From contig BFEA01000210.1 of the NCBI GenBank assembly GCA_003427395.1, positions 673,943 to 707,532 of the forward strand: a stretch of DNA of 33,590 bases. Direction: 5' to 3'. Shown one piece after another: positions 11,450 to 20,285 of the stretch. Numbering within the stretch: the first letter of the stretch is position 1; every line of letters begins with the position of its first letter. The DNA comes from Chara braunii (Eukaryota; Streptophyta; Charophyceae; Charales; Characeae). Under the pieces are notes generated by a model. It saw only the letters and a list, made by a program, of their open reading frames with translations. It ran no database searches and was not told the origin of the DNA. Made by a program: the position numbers and the translations under genes.

Positions 11450-12297
11450 TCTTTATCCACCTTCTCCTCTCCTCGTCTCCACAATCCTTCTCCTCCTAGT
11501 TGTCCTCCTCTCCTCCCGCTCCCCCTGCTCGTCTCCCACCTCCTCCTCATGCTCCATCTGCTACGTCTCCAGCTCCTCGTCTTCGTCATCAATCTTCTNT
11601 CCAGCNTCCTCCTGCTCCTTTCCCTCTTCCTTCTCCTCCCCCTCCACCTTCTCCTCCCCNTGCTGCTTCTGCTGCACACAGAGAGAGAGNGCTCCGTCGC
11701 TCTGGCGAATCTTCCTCCCCTCACGCATCTGGACCACCCTCTCCTCTCACTCTTTCTCCTCCTCCCCCTCCTCCTCCCCCTGCTGCTGCTGCTGCATCCA
11801 CACCCGCGCGATAGATAGATAAATAGATAGATAGATAGACAGACAGACAGATAGATAGATAGATACAGAGAGAGAGAGAGGATGCTCCGTCGCTCTAGGG
11901 ATCTTTTTCCCCTCATGCATCTCCGTCTTCTGGCCTACTGCTGCCACATTCCACAAGGCTCTCCCCTCCCTTTCGCCTGTCATCTCCCTTGCACTCTTCC
12001 ACGTGTCCTTGCACCACCCTCTCCCCCTTGCGTCACCTGCTTAGTCCTCTGCAACCCCTTGCCCACCCTGCCCACCGCCCTCGTCACCCTGTGTTCTTGC
12101 ACTGCCACACCTTAGTATTGTGAGCGCTTGTAGCCTCAAGGCTGTAGAGCAGGGTATTGAGATGCAGAAAGGCAACAAGAGGATCTCTGTTCAGTGAAGG
12201 GAAGGGNGCGAAGTATCGCGGTGGCGGACGTGGAGAGAGGAGGTTGGCAGGAAAAGAGAGAGGGGTGGGGGCAAAAGAGGGTGGAGTAAGGGATACC
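11450..12297 (+). other. Pyrimidine-rich upstream region of the channel gene, with tandem duplication and GATA/GACA microsatellite
   Basis: The stretch 11450-11800 is almost entirely C/T on the plus strand with CTCCTC and CTG runs. 11811-11865 is a (GATA)n/(GACA)n microsatellite. A unit of CTGCTG, ACAGAGAG and GCTCCGTCGCTCT followed by a C/T-rich stretch appears twice (about 11650-11745 and 11780-11935). The long Pro/Ser- or Arg-rich frames here are composition artefacts. A 5' UTR, possibly with an intron whose acceptor would be the TGCAG ending at 12167, is plausible but not demonstrated. Confidence 0.6.
12000..12005 (+). promoter_or_regulatory. G-box-like hexamer upstream of the channel ORF
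   Basis: CACGTG, the palindromic core bound by plant bZIP and bHLH factors, lies about 290 bp before the channel ATG. No TATA box was recognised at a suitable distance. A single hexamer can occur by chance. Confidence 0.2.
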
Positions 12298-12447
12298 ATG
12301 GCATCAACCAATGGCTNTGCAGCTGCAAGACGAGCATCAGCCGATGGCTTTGCAGNTGTAAGGCGATTATCAACGGATGGCTCTGCACCTACAAGGCGAG
12401 TTTCCNCNTTGGGTGGCACTACCAGAGGACGGCGCGCATCACGACGT
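12298..12447 (+). other. N-terminal R-R-x-S tandem repeat region of the channel
   Basis: The first 50 residues hold R-R-x-S motifs at 11-14 (RRAS), 22-25 (RRLS), 33-36 (RRVS) and 45-48 (RRAS), spaced 11, 11 and 12 residues apart. Each is preceded by an A/S-x-D-G-type linker, so the DNA is a degenerate 33-bp tandem repeat. R-R-x-S is the classical basophilic kinase consensus (PKA, and many plant CDPK/AGC sites), which suggests multisite phosphorylation of the cytosolic N terminus; that role is inferred. Confidence 0.7.
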
Positions 12448-15096
12448 CCCAAGCNCGTTTGGGATGGCAAGCTCGTGGCTTCCCCTGATGGAAGAATGAG
12501 AAGGTTTGACTATGGGGCAGAGCGCATACTGGCAGAGGGGCCTCACCAACGTGACACATCACCGAACCCTCGGAGCAAGCATGAGGCCTATGTCGATTTA
12601 GGACTGGGGCCTACATGCAGGGTGAGGGACTTCTCCTTATGTGCACCTTGGAAGTGGTCTGAACCTGGAGTTATAGATGAAGCTGAAGCGGCTGTTCGGA
12701 GAATGTGGGTCTGGGTTGCTCCTGATCTGGAGGAGAAACTCGCNGCATTGCGAGAGCGAAGGAAAGAGATCCCATTGACACCAGCGATGGCACNAAGAGA
12801 TCAGGATGGTGAGCTGGACAAGAGGCTCCAAACTTTTAATCAGGGTGCACAGCCTGGTGAAACAGACGAGGAGAACAGGAATGGGGCGGGGGCCACGAGG
12901 AACGTGGAAGAGGGGGCAGTCCCNGAAACAAGAGCTATGGGGGTCAAGGGCGACTCAGAGGCAACAGCAGTAGCGGATCCAAGGAGTGGTTTTGGTAATA
13001 CCCCTCTAGTTGAAATAGACAGGAATGGGGAAGGGGANGAGTCAAGGATGCAAAGGAGGGAGCTTGTCCGCAGCCCAAGTCAACTAGCAGTATCCAGGCG
13101 TGCTGAAGAGGACGAGCAGGAGCAACCTTCCTCGTCGGAGGATGACGACGAAGAAGAGGAAGAAGAGGAGTATGACGAGGAGGAAGAGGAGGAGGAGGAG
13201 GAAAGAGATGATGATCATGGTGATGAGGAGGAGGATGGTGAGGAGACTCACAACGAAAAGACGCGACCATCTACACCGCGACGTCCCAGAGTGAAACAGA
13301 GGGTGAAGGATGAGACCGATAGTCCTTGGTGGAAGGACTTGCTAGGAGGCACGCCTCGCTTCCCCTTTGGGTCCCGAAAAGTTGATGTTGACCCTTCCTC
13401 ATCAACAGGTGGTGAGGAGAAGGAGACGGGTCTGATGAGTTTCCATCAGGCTGGCCCCACGACTGACCTAGGAGCCACTACTGCCAGCGTAAAGCAGAGT
13501 AGCATGCAGAGGAGCGAAAACGTGAGNGGTGGACAATCTGAGGGGTCGCTTAAGGAAGGCAGCAAGAGGGAGAACCCCAACCCCATGAGTGGGCTTGCTG
13601 GTTCNNCAGCTGCTTCTGCTGCTGATGGAATGGGAGCTGATGGGAAAGGACGACCGAACACAGGCGGCAGTGGGGAAAACGTAGGAGGAGGAGGAGATGT
13701 AGAAGATGTGGATGAGAAGACCAGCTGGAGGCAGACTGCCCAAGATGTTGCAGGTCATGTGCTCGAATCCCGCTNGTTCAAAGCCGTGGTTATCGGAACA
13801 ATTCTTGCGAACTCCATCACGATCGGCTTGCAGACATCATTGTACCTGGAGCATCGAGTGGGAAATGTATTCAAAAGGCTGGATTACTTCTTCCTAGGGG
13901 TATTTGTGATCGAGATACTGATAAAATGGGCCCATGGTTTCCGGGCCTTCTGGCGGAGCCCCTGGAATGTCTTTGACTTCACCATTATCCTGCTTGCCAT
14001 TTTAGGAGAAGCTNTCATCAGCTTGGCGTCACCAGGAGTGCAGCAGATCCTTCNGGTANTACGGTCGTTAAGAATACTAAGGAGCATAAGTACNATGCAG
14101 GGGTTGCAAGTCATTGTCAATGTGTGTGCTGAGTCACTGCCTGACATGGGCAATGTCCTCGTGCTTCTGCTCATTGTCATGTTCATATGGGGTGTNGTGG
14201 GCGNGTCTGTGTTTGGCCAGGCCGTCCCTGAGCACTTTGGCACCATTTGGGGTAGCATGTTTACACTTTTCGTGCTCATGACGCAAGATGGATGNGTGGT
14301 TATATTCAGAAAGCTCGAGAAACATGGCCTCTTTGCCCCTGCCTACCTTTACTGCGCCTCTTTCATTGTGATCGGCACCTACGTCTTCCTTAATGTTCTT
14401 GTGGGCATAACTGTAACTAACCTGCAGTTAGCCTACCAGGACATCAANAAGGCTGCGAAGCAAAGGGTGTCAGAGCTGTCCTCCAAACAGTCCACTGGCA
14501 CAGATAAGGACAAACTAGATCCCNGCCCTACNATTCTCTCCTCCTTGNTCATAAATGAGGTGGCTTCGAGTGTCTGGGACTCTCAGAGACCAATTGAGCG
14601 TCCAACCCTCCAACACATTCCCATGTCATTGCTAGAGAGCTATGCCCTCCTCATTCTCGCCATGGAAGATAACATAAAGGAGCTCGATCGTATCNGATGC
14701 GCTCTCATTGATATCTGCATCGAGATTGAAGAGCTGAATGCGCCCCAGGATCTCAACGACGAGGAGGTCATTCAGGATGGTGACTGGTCTGAGTCATCCG
14801 GGGAAGAGGATGATCGGGATCTTGACTTCCGGAAAGGTGCCACTCAGCCTGAGACACTCGAGGAACGCGTGTCACGTCCAACACCGGGGTTGCAGTTCGC
14901 GAGAGAACGGGCAGATATTCTTTCTGAGATGATCAGAGGAGGAGGGGTAGATGCAGCCCCCGTTGGTGAACAGGACCCCCAGGGAGGCACAGAATCGCAC
15001 CCAGGAATGAGAAGGCCAAGGTCCAGGTCTCTTCCTGAGGATGCTTCACGACCCGGCAAGAACAAGGGCCCCTCCATGCCCCAGCTGCGGTTCTGA
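12298..15096 (+). CDS. Single-domain voltage-gated cation channel, CatSper-like (6TM, T-x-D-x-W pore)
   Basis: The predicted product is a 932-residue plasma- or flagellar-membrane cation channel subunit; four subunits would form one pore. The start is the ATG at 12298, in a strong context (ACCATGG); an in-frame TAG lies upstream at 12145 and the intervening in-frame TTG is not a eukaryotic start. Residues 1-50 carry four RRxS motifs, 270-316 are almost all Asp/Glu, and S1 to S6 occupy about 494-709. S4 (about 585-596) has Arg at 589, 592 and 595, and codon CNG at 586 fits a fourth. The pore loop reads [11 protein letters not shown] followed by codon TGN (Trp if TGG), i.e. the T-x-D-x-W filter known in CatSper channels. 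Residues 777-815 look like a coiled coil, also typical of CatSper. No intron interrupts the frame. Scattered N calls leave about 30 residues undetermined. A relative such as the EukCat channels cannot be excluded without phylogeny; the channel fold itself is secure. Confidence 0.9.
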   Translation: MASTNGXAAARRASADGFAXVRRLSTDGSAPTRRVSXLGGTTRGRRASRRPKXVWDGKLVASPDGRMRRFDYGAERILAEGPHQRDTSPNPRSKHEAYVDLGLGPTCRVRDFSLCAPWKWSEPGVIDEAEAAVRRMWVWVAPDLEEKLXALRERRKEIPLTPAMAXRDQDGELDKRLQTFNQGAQPGETDEENRNGAGATRNVEEGAVXETRAMGVKGDSEATAVADPRSGFGNTPLVEIDRNGEGXESRMQRRELVRSPSQLAVSRRAEEDEQEQPSSSEDDDEEEEEEEYDEEEEEEEEERDDDHGDEEEDGEETHNEKTRPSTPRRPRVKQRVKDETDSPWWKDLLGGTPRFPFGSRKVDVDPSSSTGGEEKETGLMSFHQAGPTTDLGATTASVKQSSMQRSENVXGGQSEGSLKEGSKRENPNPMSGLAGXXAASAADGMGADGKGRPNTGGSGENVGGGGDVEDVDEKTSWRQTAQDVAGHVLESRXFKAVVIGTILANSITIGLQTSLYLEHRVGNVFKRLDYFFLGVFVIEILIKWAHGFRAFWRSPWNVFDFTIILLAILGEAXISLASPGVQQILXVXRSLRILRSISXMQGLQVIVNVCAESLPDMGNVLVLLLIVMFIWGXVGXSVFGQAVPEHFGTIWGSMFTLFVLMTQDGXVVIFRKLEKHGLFAPAYLYCASFIVIGTYVFLNVLVGITVTNLQLAYQDIXKAAKQRVSELSSKQSTGTDKDKLDPXPXILSSLXINEVASSVWDSQRPIERPTLQHIPMSLLESYALLILAMEDNIKELDRIXCALIDICIEIEELNAPQDLNDEEVIQDGDWSESSGEEDDRDLDFRKGATQPETLEERVSRPTPGLQFARERADILSEMIRGGGVDAAPVGEQDPQGGTESHPGMRRPRSRSLPEDASRPGKNKGPSMPQLRF
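13105..13245 (+). other. Acidic low-complexity tract in the channel (GA-rich coding microsatellite)
   Basis: Residues 270-316 of the channel consist mainly of Glu and Asp with few interruptions, encoded by GAG/GAA/GAT/GAC codons. It sits in the cytosolic N-terminal region about 180 residues before S1. The frame is kept through the repeat, which supports selection on the protein. Acidic tracts can buffer or bind divalent cations; that function here is inference. Confidence 0.8.
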
Positions 15097-15170
15097 GTTC
15101 CGGCCCCCATTTTCCCTAAAGCTTTGATATTCTCTTTTTTTTTTTCTTTTTTTTTTCTTTTTTTTTTGCT

Positions 15171-15264
15171 GGGACCATTTCTCGATTTATGTGTGTCATC
15201 CGTCCACAGGGACCATGCTAATCTTTTCTGTACCGTTCCAATTTCAAAGGATGTCCCAAGGGAC
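15171..15264 (-). pseudogene. U6 snRNA pseudogene with A-rich tail
   Basis: Reading the minus strand from 15264, the sequence starts GTCCC...GGGACATCC, continues AATTGGAACG, GATTAGCATGG, GGATGACACACA and ends TCGAGAAATGG, which is the order of U6 snRNA. Three things argue against function: the ACAGAGA box reads ACAGAAA, the internal stem-loop region differs from the CTGCGCAAGG form, and the 3' end runs into about 40 bases of A-rich sequence (plus-strand T-rich 15131-15168), as in LINE-mobilised processed copies. No TATA/USE pair of plant U6 promoters was seen to its right. It lies about 75 bp after the channel stop codon, antisense to its probable 3' UTR. Confidence 0.85.
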
Positions 15265-15480
15265 TATTCTTTGGGCGTTCTTGCTCCACCAGTCTCCCAA
15301 CCACATGCAAATTCGAGTGGTCCAAGAGCGATTTCCCTTTTTTCTATTTTTTTTTTCTTTTTTCTTAACTTTGTGGAAGTTTGTGCCCAGGGCGATTGCT
15401 TACCGAGGTGATATGAGCATCCTCATTAAGCAAGTCCCTGTCTTGAAGGCTCTATCTATTGGTGCCAAGAGCAATTTCAT

Positions 15481-15536
15481 ACTCAAAATGCCTGGGAGAC
15501 CATGAGACACTCAAAATGCCTGGAAGACCATGAGAC
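15481..15536. repeat. 28-bp tandem pair
   Basis: The unit ACTCAAAATGCCTGG...AGACCATGAGAC occurs at 15481-15508 and 15509-15536 with one mismatch. Confidence 0.85.
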
Positions 15537-16277
15537 AGGAGTACCACGATGAAAAGATGCCATCCTCAAGGAGGCTATTTGGGAGTCATACTGCCAGATC
15601 TGGCAAGATCCTCACCATGTCTTCTCTGAACTACAAGACGATCTCAATATACAGTGGAAACACTGGAGGGCAGGAGAGATGGCCTGGCAAAGAAAACCTT
15701 TCGAAGACTTTGCAGTCCCGTTCCTCCCGACCAATTTTCTGCTCATCTCTTAGAACCCCACCGCACAATGGCTCATGCCGCCCTCATGCAGTGACCTATC
15801 CCGCCTGCCCATCTGCTACCCCCAGCACTGTCCTCCCCNCCGCCCTTCTCCCACCCCCATACCTTCAACCACCNGCTGTCTCTTNAGATGCTGCAGACAA
15901 AGGGGGGCAACTGGGTGACTTCAAGACAACGGATCGTCAGGAGAGGAGTGACAGCAGACACGGGTCAGAGGCTACATCCGGTTGGGCACAAGAGATCATC
16001 AGACATGGGATGCCGGTTACATAGCAAACAGTGGACACATCCGGGCAAACAAATCGTGACATACTGCAATGCCGCCACGAGGGAAGGAGGACAGGGGAAG
16101 TANCGCCCCATTCAAGATCTGGTACACTCTGCAAAGTCGTGGGGTGAGAATGACCTGAAACCTCAAGGGGACGATGTCAACATCTGGACGTCTTCAAGAC
16201 ACTGTGGCGAACACAAGGGCTTCCTTTTACTTGACTAACTTACCATGACTTGAAATGAAAGAGACTGTACTGTGCTG

Positions 16278-16310
16278 AGGGTTTAGGGGTTAGGGTTTAG
16301 GGGTTAGGGG
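16278..16310 (+). repeat. Interstitial telomere-like repeats (TTTAGGG / TTAGGGG)
   Basis: Four consecutive units alternate GGTTTAGG and GGTTAGGG forms. TTTAGGG is the plant and green-lineage telomere repeat. The array is too short to be a chromosome end. Confidence 0.7.
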
Positions 16311-16787
16311 ATTATATTATACTCCCCAGAACCCCCGCATGATGAAGTACCAGAAGAGATCACGACATATCAGGCGCTCAGAGGATGAGTGAAGAGGTAC
16401 AGAAGGTTCAACTGCAGACTTGGGTACAGACCAAATTCCCACAGATTGTAGCAGTCTCAAAAGATAACTAACACAGTCTAGCATTGTTTAACATTGTTAA
16501 AAAACTCATGTTCCAAAGGGTGGGGGCCGGGGAACGGGAGGTCAGTTTGCCTACATGCACTGGGGCCCATTCATCGGTGATAGAGCCTGGCTCCATGAGT
16601 GAAGGGAAATAGCAGCCATGGGACTCGGGTTTACTACCACNTAACTAAAGCTGTCATGTAGGCAAAAGACTTAGATTACTGANTAGGTGTATAGCTTTAT
16701 TGCGAAATCGCCTCCTTCGAGGATGGACCATAAAGCTACCGGTTACCACAATCAAATGTCTGTGTAAACAAGGAAACATGTTGTTAT

Positions 16788-16938
16788 GGGATGCTGGACC
16801 CGGTTTCCAGCAGGTGCAGCTCCCCACCAATAGATGGAGCCTCCCAAGAGTGATAGCGGTGTCTGCTCTTATCAGCACCCCTACCACCACCTCGGGTTGT
16901 TCTGATAAAAAAAAAAGAAAAAAAAAGAGAGTGGAACC
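16788..16938 (+). repeat. Dispersed repeat copy 3 with A-rich tail
   Basis: Same family as 10228-10400, diverged by substitutions and small indels. It has the same order of blocks and the same A-rich tail running into AGAGAGTGGAACC. Confidence 0.6.
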
Positions 16939-17369
16939 TTTTCGTTCCGTCGCTTCGCTACTCTCCATGGTCTGACTACCTCTCAAGGCGCTCTCTTCAG
17001 GCCCTGATCATGCCCCAGTTACAATTCCAGCTTCCCTTTTCCCTTTCTCTTTCTTCTTTGGACCTCACTCCACCACTCTCAAAATTGCATGAAAATGGAG
17101 TGGTCCTTCTTGGAATGATTTTCAGTGAATAGACGGTTTTCATTCGTCCACTGTTTTTTCTTTTTTTCTTTTTTTTTCCCTTTGGACTTGGTACAGAGGC
17201 TGGTAAGAGAAGACCCCTGTACCAGGCCCAGTGTGTATGATGGCTCTACTCTCCCCGGTGGAATTCTATAGGTACTCTACACTGTCATCGAGATTTGGAC
17301 GCAATACAGAAGAAGATTCCACAGTTGCTTGTGACAAGCCAAGCTCTGTACGCCGCAGCTTCACGTACC

Positions 17370-17389
17370 CTTCGGGCTAAAACCCGAAG
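17370..17389. repeat. Short perfect hairpin
   Basis: CTTCGGG and CCCGAAG pair with a six-base loop. It could be an RNA hairpin of the retroposon whose A-tail lies at 17151-17178 on the minus strand; this is inference. Confidence 0.4.
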
Positions 17390-17499
17390 TAAGATCTGAA
17401 GTACGGATCTTGACTGTTTACAGAAAATGGGGTTCATTTCTCAAATTCTGTGGGCCAATAGCATGCATCTTTTGGGGTTGCCCCTGTCCTTGTTCAAAT

Positions 17500-18070
17500 T
17501 AGTCTCGTGCGGCCAATCAGCGACCGCGCGGGAATTTCCAAAGAAGCGGTTATGAGTTTCGGTTGACGGCAATTTTCAATTGTCTTTGCATCTGCACGCG
17601 CACGGCCGTTTTTGAATTCTTGCTTGCCACAGAAGCTCGCTCCCTGCTTTGCGCGCGCACGCCACCTTCCTTTCTTGCTGTCCTTCATCTCTCCGCACCC
17701 CTTCGTCTCCCTCCAAACCCTCTGTTCGAGCCCCTCCTTGTTCTTCGGTGCGATTCACTGGTCGACAGTTGGGATGGTTGGATCAAGCCGTAAGAGCGAA
17801 CTTACGAGCACGGCGTGAACGACCACCTCACGTGAACAAAAGTTTCAATCGTCCCGCCTTCTCACCTTCCGGAACTTTCTTCCTTCTCTCCTCCTCATCT
17901 ATCCCCTCGCCACCTGCACTACACGCTGGTGCCTGACCCCCTTCCATGCTATAAATTTGCGGAGCACCTTCCTCTCATCCTCTTTGATCTTGGCTGCAAT
18001 GCTGCGCGAGCTATGCGCGAAGTCCGCAGTGCCGAACAGGCTTAACCTGCCCAAGGAACGGGCGGAGTGA
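17500..18070 (+). promoter_or_regulatory. Promoter-like region with CCAAT, E2F-like and TATA motifs and a 23-codon ORF
   Basis: GCCAATCAGCG (17512-17522) and GCGCGGGAA (17526-17534, reverse complement TTCCCGCGC, the E2F consensus core) lie close together. GCTATAAATTTG at about 17948-17959 looks like a TATA box. About 50 bp later an ATG at 17999 opens MLRELCAKSAVPNRLNLPKE plus three residues, ending at 18070. No larger gene is visible downstream, and a spliced or non-coding transcript is possible. Composition is GC-richer than the surroundings. Confidence 0.3.
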
Positions 18071-18248
18071 CGGCGTGGGGTGGAATTAGCGCTAGACTTG
18101 GGTAAAGACAGTCAGAGGGACTGAGCGGTGGTGGAGACGGAAACAAATCCAGCAGGAGGGCCTTGTGGCTATGTTTGGCTAGCGTTCGGTTGGGTTGGTG
18201 GTTGTGCACGCAAAGTGCCAGCATTGTTGTAATTTTGAATAGCGAGGG

Positions 18249-18472
18249 ACTCGCTTCTTCTCCATCGCTGCTTTATCCATTGGTTGTGTGCGCTAAAGAC
18301 TAAGTTGCGGTGTGGAAACACTCGCTTCTTCTCCATCGCTGCTTTATCCATTGGTTGTGTGCGCTAAAGACTAAGTTGCGGTGTGGAAACATTGGTTGTG
18401 TGCGCTAAAGACTAAGTTGCGGTGTGGATACATTGGTTGTGTGCGCTAAAGACTAAGTTGCGGTGTGGATAC
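18249..18472. repeat. Nested minisatellite (41-bp and 71-bp units)
   Basis: A 41-bp unit starting ATTGGTTGTGTGCGC and ending GTGTGGAAAC or GTGTGGATAC occurs four times (18279, 18350, 18391, 18432). The first two copies are each preceded by the same 30-bp block beginning ACTCGCTTCTTCTCC, giving a 71-bp composite unit. Copies are almost identical, so the expansion is recent. Confidence 0.95.
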
Positions 18473-18544
18473 TCAGTCGTGTGCATGAATTTGGTAGTGA
18501 GTGTCTATGGATAGTGAATGCTTCGCTGTCAGAAGGGTCGGTGA

Positions 18545-18580
18545 TTTTTTTTATTTTTATTTTTTTAATTTTATTTAATT

Positions 18581-18611
<31 letters not shown>

Positions 18612-18627
18612 TTTTTTTATTTTTTAA
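18545..18627. repeat. T-rich / (ATTT)n tract, possible A-rich retroposon tail on minus strand
   Basis: About 80 bases of T and A with a (TTTA)n core. On the minus strand it follows a GC-rich block ending GGGCCCGCTT, as expected for the 3' end and tail of a non-LTR retroposon. No coding part remains. Confidence 0.5.
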
Positions 18628-20198
18628 GCGGGCCCTGTGCCCAAGGCTGATATTACCAATACGAAGATTGAGGCCGGGGTCCTCACAGTCTACCCGGAGT
18701 GACCGAACAGAATCTGTTGAGAACCGGGCTCAACATCCCTCATATGATGATGATGATGATGATAAACTTCTGCTCATTTAATGAAAACTGTGGAATGTGC
18801 CTCTTCACCCTGCCGGGCGCCAGATATACAATTACCCTCAGCACCCCAAACCCCTTTTTTTTTTTTTTTTTTTTCCCAAAAATATAAGCAATTAACTTCA
18901 CCCCTCCTCACTATCAAACCACTGTAATTCTACCATAGCAAGCTGAGAAGGGGGAAAGGGATCTGCAAAACAGTTTGGAGATCTAAGTGAAGACCCTGGT
19001 TGTAGCGTGAACCAGTCCCAGAAGCAGAGATGGAAGTTCTTCTCGAGAGGTTCTTGTGGAAAGATTGAATGAAAGTCTTTGTTGCCATTGTGCACATGTG
19101 TGCGATCCCTGGGGTCATTGGGTCTTGGGCGTCTGCTTGTGTGCCTGAGTGTGCCGAGGCTCTCTGCTGCCCGACCAACTGCCGATCCCCGCGCCTTGTG
19201 CGAGTGTGAGATCATCGCCAAGTCCACGGCCTCCCGGAAGGTCTGAGTAGTGGCCTTTCGGAGTGTCCCACGCTTAGGCTAAGGCAAGTGGGCAAGTGGC
19301 GAGGCAAGTGGTGGAGTCTGCCCGTGCTGAGTCAGCAGTCCCAGTCCTAGGCAGTCCTGGTCCAGTCAAGCAAGTACCGCATGGGACTGTGTGCACTTCG
19401 GGCCCGGGAAAGGGGCCAGACCAACGCACTGCAAAAGTATAAATCAAGAGGCAGCGCCCAGCCATTCATTGATTACTGCGTGAGCCATGTGGAAGCGCTG
19501 CCACAGCGACTTGTGCAAGGAGGTCTGCAGTGGACCCGAAGACGAAGCGGGCAGAGAGACGGAGCTTAGCCATAGCGATAGGGTAGAGGCGGCCGTAGCC
19601 ACCATAGCTGTAGTTAGTGTTCAGTGTGTGGGTGTGGGTGAGTGTTCAGAGACGCATGTGGGATATCCCGGGTGATCCACTGTATGCGAACAGAGAGTTG
19701 TATGGCCGCTATATCGCCATAGCCATTGGAAGTGAACTCGTATCTGGGTTGCCATATCTCTCAGTACTGAGTGGGGGCATGTTGCCAGTTTGCTGCGCTA
19801 CTGTTTGCATGCATGTAAAGTGTGAATGAAAGCGAGTCTGATTGCACTTCAGTGCTCTGCACTCATCCTGTTCTGATTAGTCTCTCATCTTGTTTATCAG
19901 CACCTCTCCTGTACAACTCCTTTCCGTAAGCCTTTTTCTCGGACTCCATTGTTGCCTCTTTACTTACATTTTTTCACGCCAGTCACGCTGGTTGCAAAAA
20001 TGTCTCCCTGCGCTCTCAAATGCTTTCATAACATTGTCACGGCCGCTCACGTTCTTCCTTTCCTTGTTGAGCTCCTTTCCATTTGTTCCTACGTAGTCCT
20101 GCTACCGACAATATCTTCACCCGGTGCCAATGCACTTCAGCACTTTCTTCTGGCGAAGGCAGCGGAACGGCACCATGTGTGAGGTCCAGGTCCTTTTC
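18628..20198. other. No gene recognised
   Basis: Mixed-composition DNA with a poly-T tract (18857-18875) and GC-richer DNA at 19080-19460. None of the short open frames shows a known domain or codon signal. Confidence 0.45.
18741..18765. repeat. (ATG)n microsatellite
   Basis: Seven ATG/ATGA-type units in a row. Confidence 0.8.
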
Positions 20199-20233
20199 GG
20201 ATCATTTCTCGGTTTATGCGTCCTATCCTTGCG

Positions 20234-20285
<52 letters not shown>

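Larger units (their letters stand above)
15097..17400. other. Channel 3' flank, no gene recognised
   Basis: It contains the U6 pseudogene, T-rich tracts at 15131-15168, 15337-15366 and 17151-17178 (A-tails on the minus strand), a 28-bp tandem pair, telomere-like repeats and retroposon copy 3. A 164-codon open frame at 15530-16024 has no recognisable domain and is not supported. Confidence 0.55.

Noticed and set aside
11155-11916. 253-codon minus-strand Arg/Ser-rich frame
   Set aside because: It is the complement of a C/T-rich tract and microsatellites; no homology is recognisable.
12157-12297. Channel start at the upstream in-frame TTG (47 extra residues)
   Set aside because: TTG is not a normal eukaryotic start, the ATG at 12298 has an excellent context, and the extra residues are Gly/Arg-rich with no motif. 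Coding upstream via an intron remains possible but unproven.
12298-15096. Fragment of a four-domain Cav/Nav channel or a K+ channel
   Set aside because: Only one 6TM domain is present, with long non-membrane tails on both sides and a stop codon. The filter is T-x-D-x-(W), not the K+ channel T-x-G-Y-G.
15171-15264. Functional U6 snRNA gene
   Set aside because: Changed ACAGAGA box, diverged internal stem-loop, A-rich 3' tail and no recognisable U6 promoter.
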